From contig JAISSW010000005.1 in assembly GCA_031272895.1 (NCBI GenBank), forward strand, positions 1 to 45,363: a stretch of 45,363 nt of DNA. Direction: 5' to 3'. This document shows positions 24,121 to 32,348 of this stretch, piece after piece. The notes under the pieces were generated by a model. The model did no database searches. It was given only the letters and a program-made list of their open reading frames with translations, and was not told where the DNA came from. The stretch's first letter is position 1, and the number at the start of each line of letters is the position of its first letter. The translations under genes and the position numbers were made by a program. The DNA comes from Clostridium sp. GTDB lineage: Bacteria > Bacillota > Clostridia > Oscillospirales > Acutalibacteraceae.

Positions 24121-24199
24121 ATGCTGTATTTTAAGCAAGCTTAACCGGGAAAAAATTAAGCTTTTGAACATAATCACACTGCTAAAGTGAGGTAATAAC

Positions 24200-25144
24200 A
24201 TGATAAATACAAAATTCAGGCTGCCCCTTGGCGGGCAAAGGCAAACTGTGCAAATACTCGGCGAGGACGAGAGTAACCCTATCCTGCTTTTCTTGCACGG
24301 CGGCCCCGGCGTTCCGGACCGCGGGGGTGTTATGACGCGCTGCAGCTCTTGGGCAAGCAAATTCACCCTTGTGGCTTGGGACCAGCGCGGCTGCGGCGGT
24401 TCTTATTGGGGTACTGACTTTTCCGCCCTCACCCGTGAACAGCTTGTTTCTGACGCGGCTGAGCTTGTTGAATGGCTTTGCCTGAAACTTAAGCAGGAGA
24501 AGCTGTATTTGGTCTGCGGCAGCTGGGGAACCGAGCTTGGCACGTTGCTGTGCTACAAGCACCCGGAACACATTGCCGCCTACTTTGGCTCAGGGCAAAC
24601 CGTCAACGGGATTAAGAACGAGGAGCTTTCCTATGCCTTTGCGCTGCACGAAGCGCTTGCCGCCGGTGACGACAAGGATGTAAAAAAGCTCACAAAGGTC
24701 GGTCCGCCCATAAACGGGCAGTATAAGGGCGGTCTGCGAGGGCTAATTACCCAAAGGAATATAATGAAAAAATACGGGGGCTTTTCCGCAAAAAGCCGCG
24801 AGGGCTTCTATAAAACCTTTGCGAAGAGCATGCTGAAATCGCGCGTATACACCGCGGCAGAGCTGTTGGGTACGGCAATCGGTAACGTGCGCAGCCTTGA
24901 CGCGCTTTGGGCGCAGGTTGTGGATTATGACTTCCCGAACCAGTGCAGGGAGTTTTCCATGCCATACTACATCTTTCAGGGGCGCAACGATAACAATACC
25001 CCCGCCGCACTCGTGCAGGGGTATTATGATGTCATCTCCGCGCCGAAGAAAGACCTTGTGTGGTTCGAAAACAGCGCCCACGGACCAATGGCGGACGAGC
25101 CGGAAAAATACTATGACGAGCTGTGCAAGAGAGTCTTTGCATAG
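24200..25144 (+). CDS. alpha/beta hydrolase, proline iminopeptidase-like
   Basis: A 314-residue soluble enzyme. HGGPGVPDRGG carries the oxyanion-hole HGGPG of the proline iminopeptidase branch, WDQRGCGGSYW is a conserved neighbour, and GSWGTELG holds the nucleophile Ser. The acid is probably in FQGRNDNNTP and the His in NSAHGPM. It likely releases N-terminal proline or a related small residue from peptides, though epoxide hydrolases and esterases share the fold. ATG 24200 has GTGAGG upstream. It appears monocistronic. Confidence 0.85.
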   Translation: MINTKFRLPLGGQRQTVQILGEDESNPILLFLHGGPGVPDRGGVMTRCSSWASKFTLVAWDQRGCGGSYWGTDFSALTREQLVSDAAELVEWLCLKLKQEKLYLVCGSWGTELGTLLCYKHPEHIAAYFGSGQTVNGIKNEELSYAFALHEALAAGDDKDVKKLTKVGPPINGQYKGGLRGLITQRNIMKKYGGFSAKSREGFYKTFAKSMLKSRVYTAAELLGTAIGNVRSLDALWAQVVDYDFPNQCREFSMPYYIFQGRNDNNTPAALVQGYYDVISAPKKDLVWFENSAHGPMADEPEKYYDELCKRVFA

Positions 25145-25184
25145 CAACGAGGCAGGATGGCACCGCCGCGGGGGAGAGGACAAA

Positions 25185-25454
25185 TCATCTTGCCTTGCGC
25201 TCCTCAAGGACCTTATCGGCGGCCTGCGCCGCGGCTGTGAAAGAATTGTTCTTCCAAAAGGAAACCGCGGCGCAAATTGCCGCCACAAGCAGGCTAAGCG
25301 CCTGGTAAGCCTCCTCCTCGCTTATTGGCAAGGGATTTTTGCCCATGGCGTTCAGGGCGGCATTGACAAAGCTCAGCAGCAGAGCCAAAAGACGAGCCCA
25401 AGTGCCCAGCTTTACGTTGCCTAGGTTCTCAAAAATTTCGCGCAATAGCCTCAT
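25185..25454 (-). CDS. SPP1-type phage holin, solitary
   Basis: An 89-residue protein with two hydrophobic segments (about 16-38 and 49-66). The linker GKNPLPISEEEAYQ, the following FWKNNSFT and the tail AAAQAADKVLEE match the SPP1 holin family pattern, in which the holin permeabilises the membrane for the endolysin. AAAGGAG precedes ATG 25454. No lysin, tail or other phage gene is nearby, so it is either a prophage remnant or a domesticated holin (for example in programmed lysis or protein release). Confidence 0.8.
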   Translation of the reverse strand: MRLLREIFENLGNVKLGTWARLLALLLSFVNAALNAMGKNPLPISEEEAYQALSLLVAAICAAVSFWKNNSFTAAAQAADKVLEERKAR

Positions 25455-25632
25455 TTGTGTCGCTCCTTTTGGTGCATATTGCTAACAAATATGCCGCCTT
25501 GCGTGGATATATGCAACCGAAGCGGTATTTTTTTGCACATGGGCGGCGTAGGCTTACAAAAAGGGCTGTGGAAAACTTTTTTCTGCATTTTGGGCTCTTT
25601 TTTCTAATTTGGAACAATAAATCGCTCCAAAT

Positions 25633-25647
25633 GTACTATAATCTGTG
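25633..25647. promoter_or_regulatory. NrdR box 1 overlapping the nrdD -10
   Basis: This 15-mer matches the proximal box at 10 of 15 positions (CTATA and CTGTG retained) and starts 32 bp upstream of it, about three helical turns, as is usual for paired NrdR boxes. The TATAAT -10 (25637-25642) lies inside it. Confidence 0.65.
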
Positions 25648-25664
25648 GGCACACACAAAACAAG

Positions 25665-25679
25665 ACACTATATGTTGTG
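25665..25679. promoter_or_regulatory. NrdR box 2 upstream of nrdD
   Basis: ACACTATATGTTGTG fits the NrdR consensus (ACACWATATVTTGTG, from memory) at every position. NrdR is the ATP/dATP-sensing repressor of ribonucleotide reductase genes. The nrdR gene itself is not in the window. Confidence 0.85.
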
Positions 25680-25697
25680 GCAGAGGAGGAAAGAGTG

Positions 25698-28055
25698 ATG
25701 ATTACTTCAATCGTTAAAAGGGATGGGAGAAAACTCCCGTTTGACAAACAAAAGATTGCCGACGCTATTTTTTGCGCGGCTCAGGCGGCGGGCGGAAACG
25801 ACCGCAATACGGCGGAGGAGCTTGCTCAGCAGGTGGTTGATGAGCTTGTTGCAGCCGGTCTTTCGGACCCAACGGTCGAGGAAGTGCAGGACATGGTGGA
25901 GCGTGTGTTGGCCGATAACGGGCATTTCCGTACGGCGAAGAAGTACATACTTTACCGCAGCGAGCGCAGCCGCGCGCGCGACAAAAATACCCGACTGATG
26001 CAAATCTTCAACGGGCTTACTTTTAAGAGCGCCAAGGATAACGATGTAATGCGCGAAAACGCCAACATCGATGCCGAGGCGTCCATGGGAACCATGCTCA
26101 AATACGGGCAGGAGAGCGCCAAGGCGTTTAACGACCTGTTCATCCTTAACCCCACCCATGCGCAGGCGCACCAAAACGGTGACATTCATATTCATGACTT
26201 AGACTTTTTGACGCTGACCACCACCTGCTGCCAAATTGATATAATCAAGCTGTTTAAGGACGGCTTTGGCACAGGTCACGGCTTTTTGCGCGAGCCTAAC
26301 GACATTGCCAGCTACTCGGCGCTGGCTTGCATAGCGATTCAGGCTAACCAAAACGACCAGCACGGCGGGCAAAGCATACCGAACTTTGATTACGGCATGG
26401 CACTTGGCGTTGCAAAGACCTACGCTAAGCATTACCGCCGCCATTTGGCAAAGGCGCTTGAGCTGCTGTGTGGTGTTGAGGACGCGGAGAAAAAGGTCGT
26501 TGCCCTTCAGGAAAACATAGGCAAAAAGCCTGTGCTTGCGGGCGACAACGGCTACGAGGAGGCTGAGCTCGCGCTGCTGGGGACGGAGCTTGGCTTGAGC
26601 AATACCGACGCCAAGCGCTGCCAAGATTTTGCCAAGAAGTATGCCTACAAGGAAACGGAGCGTGCAACCTTCCAGGCAATGGAGGCGCTGGTGCATAACC
26701 TTAACACCATGCACTCCCGCGCCGGTGCGCAAATTCCTTTCTCCTCAATCAATTACGGCATGGATACCTCTCCGGAGGGAAGAATGGTTATACGCACCCT
26801 GCTGGAAACAACAGAGCAGGGCTTGGGCAACGGCGAAACCCCAATCTTCCCAATACAGATTTTCCGCGTCAAGGCGGGCGTAAGTTATAACGAGGGCGAC
26901 CCCAACTACGATTTGTTTAAGCTTGCCTGCCGCGTGAGCGCAAAGAGGCTTTTCCCGAACTTTTCCTTTATGGACGCGCCCTTTAACGCGCAGTACTACA
27001 AGGAGGGTGATTATGACACGGAGGTCGCTTACATGGGCTGCCGTACGCGCGTCATCGGCAACACCTACGATAAATCCCGCCAAACCACCGGCGGGCGCGG
27101 CAATCTCTCGTTTACGTCAATCAACCTGCCCCGCATTGCAATCCTTGCCAACGGACGTGTGGAAAGCTTTTTCAGCGAGCTTGACCGTAAGATTGACCTT
27201 TGCATAGAGCAACTTATGGAGCGCTATGAAATTCAGGCAAAGCGCCGTGTTCGTAACTATCCTTTCCTGATGGAGCAGCACCTTTGGATGGATTCGGATA
27301 AGCTTAAGAGCTCTGACGAGGTGCGTGAGGTGCTTAAGCACGGAACACTTTCCGTGGGCTTCATCGGTCTTGCGGAGGCACTGAAGTGCTTGATTGGCGA
27401 GCATCACGGCGAAAGCGCCAGGGCGCAGACGATAGGGCTTGAGATAGTACGGCATATGCGTGACCGAATGGACGCGGAGGCGGAGAAAACCGGCTTTAAC
27501 TTCTCCCTTTTGGCTACGCCGGCAGAAGGGCTCAGCGGACGCTTTGTGCGCATTGACAAGAAAAAATTCGGCATAATCCCCGGCGTAACCGACAGGGAGT
27601 ACTACACAAACTCGTTCCATGTGCCGGTTTATTTCCCCATCGGCGCGTTCGAGAAAATCCGCATTGAGGCGCCCTACCACGCCTTAACCAACGCGGGGCA
27701 TATCTCATATGTGGAGATGGACGGCGACCCGACACAGAACCTTGAGGCTTTTGAGGCGGTAATCCGCTGCATGGCGGAGAGCGGCATAGGCTATGGCTCG
27801 GTTAACCACCCGGTGGACCGCGACCCGGTTTGCAAATTTACGGGCATAATCGGCGACGAATGCCCCAAATGCGGGCGGCGTGAGGACGACGGGCAGGCTC
27901 CGTTCGAGCGAATAAGACGTATAACGGGCTACCTTGTGGGTACGCTTGACCGTTTTAACGATGCCAAGGCGGCGGAGGTAAAGGACAGAGTAAAGCACAT
28001 TGGACGTGCGGACGACTCCAAGCCGGGAGCTGTTGGCGGGCTTGAGAAGGTCTGA
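25698..28055 (+). CDS. nrdD: anaerobic (class III) ribonucleoside-triphosphate reductase
   Basis: The 785-residue glycyl-radical enzyme reduces NTPs to dNTPs without oxygen. The N-terminal ATP-cone (ITSIVKRDGRKLPFDKQKI to about 95) gives allosteric control. The barrel follows, and the C-terminal glycyl-radical site is RRITGYLVGTLDRFNDAK with Gly744. Cys712, Cys722 and Cys725 (CKFTG and CPKCGR) mark the zinc site. ATG 25698 follows GAGGAGGA; a GTG 21 bp earlier is less well placed. Two NrdR boxes sit in the promoter. The activase gene nrdG, usually adjacent, is absent here, so it must be elsewhere. A clear terminator ends the unit. Confidence 0.95.
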   Translation: MITSIVKRDGRKLPFDKQKIADAIFCAAQAAGGNDRNTAEELAQQVVDELVAAGLSDPTVEEVQDMVERVLADNGHFRTAKKYILYRSERSRARDKNTRLMQIFNGLTFKSAKDNDVMRENANIDAEASMGTMLKYGQESAKAFNDLFILNPTHAQAHQNGDIHIHDLDFLTLTTTCCQIDIIKLFKDGFGTGHGFLREPNDIASYSALACIAIQANQNDQHGGQSIPNFDYGMALGVAKTYAKHYRRHLAKALELLCGVEDAEKKVVALQENIGKKPVLAGDNGYEEAELALLGTELGLSNTDAKRCQDFAKKYAYKETERATFQAMEALVHNLNTMHSRAGAQIPFSSINYGMDTSPEGRMVIRTLLETTEQGLGNGETPIFPIQIFRVKAGVSYNEGDPNYDLFKLACRVSAKRLFPNFSFMDAPFNAQYYKEGDYDTEVAYMGCRTRVIGNTYDKSRQTTGGRGNLSFTSINLPRIAILANGRVESFFSELDRKIDLCIEQLMERYEIQAKRRVRNYPFLMEQHLWMDSDKLKSSDEVREVLKHGTLSVGFIGLAEALKCLIGEHHGESARAQTIGLEIVRHMRDRMDAEAEKTGFNFSLLATPAEGLSGRFVRIDKKKFGIIPGVTDREYYTNSFHVPVYFPIGAFEKIRIEAPYHALTNAGHISYVEMDGDPTQNLEAFEAVIRCMAESGIGYGSVNHPVDRDPVCKFTGIIGDECPKCGRREDDGQAPFERIRRITGYLVGTLDRFNDAKAAEVKDRVKHIGRADDSKPGAVGGLEKV

Positions 28056-28064
28056 GAATAATAT

Positions 28065-28095
28065 AAAAGCCGCAGGCGGAGTGCTTGCGGCTTTT
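28065..28095 (+). terminator. terminator after nrdD
   Basis: A 10-bp stem (AAAAGCCGCA at 28065-28074 with TGCGGCTTTT at 28086-28095) with a T-run. Confidence 0.9.
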
Positions 28096-28191
28096 GTTAG
28101 CTTAAGCTAATTGGTGACGGAATATCAAACTATGTGCTATGCGCAATAGGTGTAAAGCTACAATCACAGAACGCTTTTTGGGTGTGTTCGC

Positions 28192-28220
28192 TTGCATTTT
28201 GCACAAAAATATGCTATAAT
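28192..28220 (+). promoter_or_regulatory. promoter of the CarD-like gene
   Basis: TTGCAT (28192-28197), 17 bp, TATAAT (28215-28220). The start site is expected near 28227, at the foot of the hairpin described next. Confidence 0.8.
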
Positions 28221-28229
28221 AATAATGCT

Positions 28230-28284
28230 AAACGTGTAGTTCGCTTCTGCAGGACGTAAGTCCGGTTTCAGCGGGTACACGTTT
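28230..28284 (+). ncRNA. structured 5' leader of the CarD-like gene (possible cis-regulatory RNA)
   Basis: An outer stem AAACGTGTA (28230-28238) with TACACGTTT (28276-28284) encloses CGCT (28242-28245) with AGCG (28270-28273) and a tip GGAC-GTAA-GTCC (28252-28263) with a GNRA-type tetraloop. The fold would form at the very 5' end of the mRNA, 10 bp before the AGGAGG. The trailing TTTT could make it a weak terminator or attenuator. It was not recognised as a known riboswitch class. Confidence 0.5.
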
Positions 28285-28308
28285 TAAGATTTTAGGAGGT
28301 TTTCTGTT

Positions 28309-28839
28309 ATGTTAACGATTGGCGAAGAATTTATATACGGCAGTGCCGGCGTGTGCAAGGTAGCGGGAATTAAGGACATGACGGTTGGAGCTGAAACGAA
28401 TTCATATTATATCCTTAAGCCGGTCTATGAGGCGGCATCAACAATATATGTCAGAGTTGACAGCTCCGAGCTTGCCGGCAAGGTGCGCCGCATACTCTCA
28501 CAGGAAGAAATCCTTGAGCTGATTCGGCAAATGCCGGACGAAAACACCATTTGGGAAACTGACGACAACAAGCGCCGCGAGCAATATAAGGGAATACTAT
28601 CCGGCTCGGACCGCAGCGCGCTGATCAGAATGATAAAGACGCTGTTTCTGCGCGGCGAGGAGCTGAAAAATGTTGGCAAAGGCAAAAAACTGCACGCCTC
28701 CGACGAGAGATTCCTTAAGGACGCCGAAAAGATACTCTATGAGGAATTTGCATATGTTTTGAACATAACGCGCGAAGAAGTGCTGCCATTTATTCGCAAG
28801 CAGCTTGACGAGGCCTGCGCAAGCAAGGAACGGGCTTAA
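28309..28839 (+). CDS. CarD/CdnL-family transcription regulator
   Basis: A 176-residue protein. The first 60 residues (IGEEFIYGSAGVCKVAGIKD, then YYILKPVYEAASTIYVRV) match the CarD/TRCF RNA-polymerase interaction domain, which binds the beta subunit and influences open-complex stability. The rest is helical (about 65-170), as in the DNA-binding part of CarD/CdnL. ATG 28309 has TAGGAGG upstream. It is transcribed alone behind a structured leader and ends 1 bp before the convergent kdgK gene. Confidence 0.88.
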   Translation: MLTIGEEFIYGSAGVCKVAGIKDMTVGAETNSYYILKPVYEAASTIYVRVDSSELAGKVRRILSQEEILELIRQMPDENTIWETDDNKRREQYKGILSGSDRSALIRMIKTLFLRGEELKNVGKGKKLHASDERFLKDAEKILYEEFAYVLNITREEVLPFIRKQLDEACASKERA

Positions 28840-28840
28840 G

Positions 28841-29827
28841 TCACCGCCGCACAAGAGCGGCTGTGTCACCGCCCGCCAGCGCCTCTAACTCCTGCAGGCT
28901 GAAAAGAGGAAAATCCCCCTGAATGCTGTGTTTAAGGCAACCCGCCGCCGCCGCGAGCTCTATCTGTTCCTGCGGCGGCTTTGCTTTTAGGTGCGCGTAA
29001 ATCAGCCCGGCTGCAAAGGCGTCGCCGCCGCCAACCCTGTCCACAATTTGCATCTCATATTCGCGTGAGCTGTAATAGCTGCCTGCGCTCCATAAGCCGG
29101 CCGACCAGCGGTTTATGCTTGCGGAAAGCGCCGTCCTTTGAGTAATCGCAACTGTTTTGCAGCCGTATGCCTCTGAAATGCTCCTTGCTGCAAGCTCCGC
29201 GTCGTGTGTGTGGATACCGAAAATATCCGCCGCCTGCCCAAGGTTGCTTATACACAGGTCAACATAAGGCATCAGGCCTTTAATAACACTTGCCGCCTCC
29301 TCAACGCCCCACAGCTTCGCGCGGTAGTTAGGGTCAAACGAAACGCTCACACCAAGCTCCTTGGCGACTCTTACGGCGTTAAGGCAAAGCCCCGGCAGAG
29401 CAGCACCTAAGGCGGGCGTTATGCCGGTCAGGTGCAAATGCTTCGCTCCCGACAGCAGCGTCTTAAAATCAAAGTCAATATCCTTCGCAAGGGAAAACAC
29501 ACTGCCCGCTCGGTCGTAAAGCACACTTGAGGGACGCTGTGACGCGCCCTTTTCCAAAAAATACAGTCCCATTCTCCCGTCACGCAGTCCAAGCCCGGAG
29601 CAGTCAACGCCGTGACGGCGCAGTTCCCCAAGAGCAGTGCGCCCAAGTGGGTTATCCGGCAAAAGGCTTACGATGCCAGCGCTCGTTCCGAGTCCGCATA
29701 AGCCGACAGCCGTGTTGACCTCAGCGCCGCCAAAACAAAAATCAAAGCTTTTTGCCTGCCCAAAGCGTGCGCTTTGCGGTGGGCTTAAACGCAGCAGAAT
29801 TTCTCCAAAGCAAATCACCTCAGCCAT
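28841..29827 (-). CDS. kdgK: 2-keto-3-deoxygluconate kinase (PfkB family)
   Basis: A 328-residue sugar kinase making KDPG from 2-keto-3-deoxygluconate with ATP. PfkB signatures are FGGAEVNTAVGLCGLG near residue 35 and RVGGGDAFAAGLIYA with the catalytic Asp near residue 270. The SFDPNYRAKLW motif is common in KDG kinases. ATG 29827 follows GGGGAGG. Its start overlaps the end of kdgA by 8 bp. Last gene of the uronate operon. Confidence 0.93.
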   Translation of the reverse strand: MAEVICFGEILLRLSPPQSARFGQAKSFDFCFGGAEVNTAVGLCGLGTSAGIVSLLPDNPLGRTALGELRRHGVDCSGLGLRDGRMGLYFLEKGASQRPSSVLYDRAGSVFSLAKDIDFDFKTLLSGAKHLHLTGITPALGAALPGLCLNAVRVAKELGVSVSFDPNYRAKLWGVEEAASVIKGLMPYVDLCISNLGQAADIFGIHTHDAELAARSISEAYGCKTVAITQRTALSASINRWSAGLWSAGSYYSSREYEMQIVDRVGGGDAFAAGLIYAHLKAKPPQEQIELAAAAGCLKHSIQGDFPLFSLQELEALAGGDTAALVRR

Positions 29828-30461
29828 TTTTTTTCCTCCCCGCAAGCAGGACGCTCTCCCTTGCAGCAGCTGCGATTTTATCCCATGCGCCGGCCGCAAG
29901 CCACTCCTCCTTGACCATAAACGAGCCTCCGCAAGCAACAACCTGCGGCAAAGCCAAATATTCCGCAAGGCTTACCAAATCAATGCCGCCCGTGGGGACG
30001 AAGCTTATGCCGCCAAAGGGTGCCGCCAACGCCTTGAGGTATTCAACGCCGCCAAGCTGCTTTGCGGGAAAGAGCTTAACAGCCCCAAACCCAAGCTCAA
30101 CAGCAAGGGTCAGCTCGCTTGGCGTAGCGCAGCCCGGCAGCAGCGGCAGTTCAATTTTTTTGCAATGCTCAACCATCTCGCGGCTTATTCCCGGGCTTAT
30201 GGCAAGCTGAGCCCCGGCAGACTTTGCGGCGTCCGCGTTGGCTTTTGTCAGCACGGTGCCGGCAGCAACGAACATTTGCGGCAGCGCACTGCGTATTTGT
30301 GATATTGCCTGCGCGGCGGCCGGTGTGCGGAAGGTCACCTCAACGGCAGACAAGCCGCCCTCAAGTAAGGCTTGCGCCAATGGCACGGCCTGTTCCGCAT
30401 TTTTAATTGAAAGCACAGGTAAAACCTTGGCTGCCCGTAGCCTGCTTAATATCTGTTGCAT
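29820..30461 (-). CDS. kdgA: KDPG (2-dehydro-3-deoxyphosphogluconate) aldolase
   Basis: A 213-residue class I aldolase that splits KDPG to pyruvate and glyceraldehyde-3-phosphate. Visible motifs are GLSAVEVTFRTP (catalytic Glu), PGCATPSE and VKLFPAKQLGG with the Schiff-base Lys, plus VPTGGID. The size is typical. ATG 30461 has AAGGAG upstream; the longer frame to 30530 overlaps the previous gene without support. Ten bp separate it from the upstream reductase gene. Confidence 0.95.
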   Translation of the reverse strand: MQQILSRLRAAKVLPVLSIKNAEQAVPLAQALLEGGLSAVEVTFRTPAAAQAISQIRSALPQMFVAAGTVLTKANADAAKSAGAQLAISPGISREMVEHCKKIELPLLPGCATPSELTLAVELGFGAVKLFPAKQLGGVEYLKALAAPFGGISFVPTGGIDLVSLAEYLALPQVVACGGSFMVKEEWLAAGAWDKIAAAARESVLLAGRKKNG

Positions 30462-30471
30462 AAACTGCTCC

Positions 30472-31305
30472 TTAAACGCCCGAATAAGCGGAAAACCCGC
30501 CGTCCACGGGGATAACCGTGCCCGTAACAAAGCCCGCCTTGCCGCCGTCTGCCAGCCACAGCAGCGTACCCGTCAGCTCCTCCGGCTGACCGAAGCGCTG
30601 CATTGGCGTTGCCGCAAGGATTTTGTGACTTCTCGGTGTTGGATTGCCGTCTTGGTCAAACAGCAGGGCGCGGTTTTGGTTGGTAACAAAAAAGCCCGGG
30701 GCAATGGCGTTGACCCTAATCCCTACCCCCGCAAAATGCACCGCCAGCCACTGCGTAAAGTTACTCACGGCAGCCTTCGCCGCACTGTAGGCGGGGATTT
30801 TTGTGAGGGGTGTAAAGGCGTTCATGGAAGAAATGTTGATTATGCAGCAGTCCTCCCGCCCAAGCATATCTGCGGCAAAAATTTGCGTCGGCAAAAGGGT
30901 ACCCTGCAGGTTAAGGTCAAAAACAAAGCCAAAGCCCTCCCGCGGCAGGTCAAAAAAGCTGGTTACATCTCCCTCAAGGTCCCCGGGCTCGTAGTATTCC
31001 TTTTGTGTGGTGCATTTTGGGCTGTTGCCGCCGGCTCCGTTCAGCAGTATATCACAGGCTCCAAGCCTTTTGTGTATTTCCTCCCTTGCCGCAAGCAGGC
31101 TGTCTTTTTCAAGTACGTTGCATTCTATGGCAAGCGCCTTGCCGCCCGCCGCGTGTATTTCCGCCTCAACAGCCTGCGCCGCCTGCTTATTCAGGTCAAG
31201 CAAGGCCACAGCGCAGCCCTCGCCCGCAAGCGCCTTCGCAAACACGGAGCATAGAACCCCTCCCGCGCCGGTGATTACCGCAGTCTTTCCATCAAAAAAG
31301 CTCAT
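30472..31305 (-). CDS. SDR-type fructuronate reductase (D-mannonate oxidoreductase)
   Basis: A 277-residue short-chain dehydrogenase. Nucleotide-binding TGAGGVLCS is at about 13, the NAGG-like NGAGGNSPK near 90, the catalytic Ser in NISSMNAF and the YSAAK motif (Tyr and Lys) near 175. The placement between uxuA and kdgA and the insert with KCTTQKEYYEPGD resemble Bacillus YjmF-type D-mannonate oxidoreductases, which interconvert fructuronate and mannonate. ATG 31305 follows AAAGGAG and overlaps the uxuA stop by 1 bp (TAATG). It replaces the unrelated UxuB of E. coli in this pathway. Confidence 0.88.
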   Translation of the reverse strand: MSFFDGKTAVITGAGGVLCSVFAKALAGEGCAVALLDLNKQAAQAVEAEIHAAGGKALAIECNVLEKDSLLAAREEIHKRLGACDILLNGAGGNSPKCTTQKEYYEPGDLEGDVTSFFDLPREGFGFVFDLNLQGTLLPTQIFAADMLGREDCCIINISSMNAFTPLTKIPAYSAAKAAVSNFTQWLAVHFAGVGIRVNAIAPGFFVTNQNRALLFDQDGNPTPRSHKILAATPMQRFGQPEELTGTLLWLADGGKAGFVTGTVIPVDGGFSAYSGV

Positions 31306-32348
31306 TATTTTTCGCTCCTTTCAAGTGCCTCAAACAACCCGTTGAGATAGCAAGCGCCCAGCGCGCGGTCATAAAGCCCGTAACCGGGTCTGCCCGTTTC
31401 GCCCCAAATCATTCTGCCGTGGTCGGGACGCACATGGCCGTTAAAGCCGTTTTCCACCAGCGCCCTTGCAATGGCGTAAATATCCAATGAGCCGCAGCAG
31501 GACGGGTGAGGAGCCTCCGCAAAACGGCGCTCGCCCGTACGGCTTATGTTACGCAAATGCGCAAAGGGAATCCGCTTTGCCCAAGCCGCCGCCATTGCCG
31601 CCAGGTCGTTGTTTCCGTCAGCCCCAAGGGAGCCTGTGCAGAGCGTCAGACCGTTTGCCGGGCTGTCGTAAATGCCGAACAAGCGCTCAATACCCGCCTT
31701 GCCCGTTATAACACGCGGCAGACCGAAAATTCCCCATGGCGGGTCGTCCGGGTGTATTGCCATGCGTATTCCCGCCTCCTCCGCCGCGGGTATAACGCCG
31801 CGCAGGAAGGCAGCAAGGTTTGCCCAAAGCTCCTCCTCACCCACCGCTTCATAGCGGCAAAGCAGCTCCTGCAGCTCCTCGTTTTTATAGCTTTCGTCCC
31901 AGCCCGGCAGCGAGAGACCACCGCCGCGCGGGTTCATCGCCAGCACCTGTTCGTGGTCGTATGCCAGAGCGTTTGAGCCGTCCGGCAAGGCGAGGGCAAG
32001 GGTGCTGCGCAGCCAGTCAAACACGGGCATAAAGTTGTAGCAAACCACCTTAACGCCCGCCTTGCCCAAGCGCCGCAGGCTTGTGCAGTAGTTTTCAATC
32101 AGCTGCGGAGCCATCTTTCCGCCAAGCTTAATCTCCTCATGAACGGGAACGCTCTCAATTACCTCAAGCTCAAGTCCGGCGGACTCAACCTGCGCTTTAA
32201 GCTCCGCAATGGCTTCCTCTGACCAAGCTTCACCAACGGGTACACCGTAAACAGCGCTTACGACGCCGCTTATCCCCGGAATTTGGCGAATTTTTTCCAA
32301 GCCCACCGGGTCGCCGGAGCCGAACCAACGGAAAGTCATTTTAACCAT
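31305..32348 (-). CDS. uxuA: mannonate dehydratase
   Basis: A 347-residue dehydratase that converts D-mannonate to 2-keto-3-deoxygluconate. The chain begins MTFRWFGSGDPVGLEKIRQIPG, a hallmark of UxuA, and has metal-ligand segments AIHPDDPPWGIFGLPR and HPSCCGSLDI, plus HVRPDHGRMIWGE near the C-terminus. ATG 32348 is chosen from the AAGAGG site; a second ATG 9 bases later is possible. It overlaps uxaC by 8 bp. Confidence 0.95.
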   Translation of the reverse strand: MVKMTFRWFGSGDPVGLEKIRQIPGISGVVSAVYGVPVGEAWSEEAIAELKAQVESAGLELEVIESVPVHEEIKLGGKMAPQLIENYCTSLRRLGKAGVKVVCYNFMPVFDWLRSTLALALPDGSNALAYDHEQVLAMNPRGGGLSLPGWDESYKNEELQELLCRYEAVGEEELWANLAAFLRGVIPAAEEAGIRMAIHPDDPPWGIFGLPRVITGKAGIERLFGIYDSPANGLTLCTGSLGADGNNDLAAMAAAWAKRIPFAHLRNISRTGERRFAEAPHPSCCGSLDIYAIARALVENGFNGHVRPDHGRMIWGETGRPGYGLYDRALGACYLNGLFEALERSEK

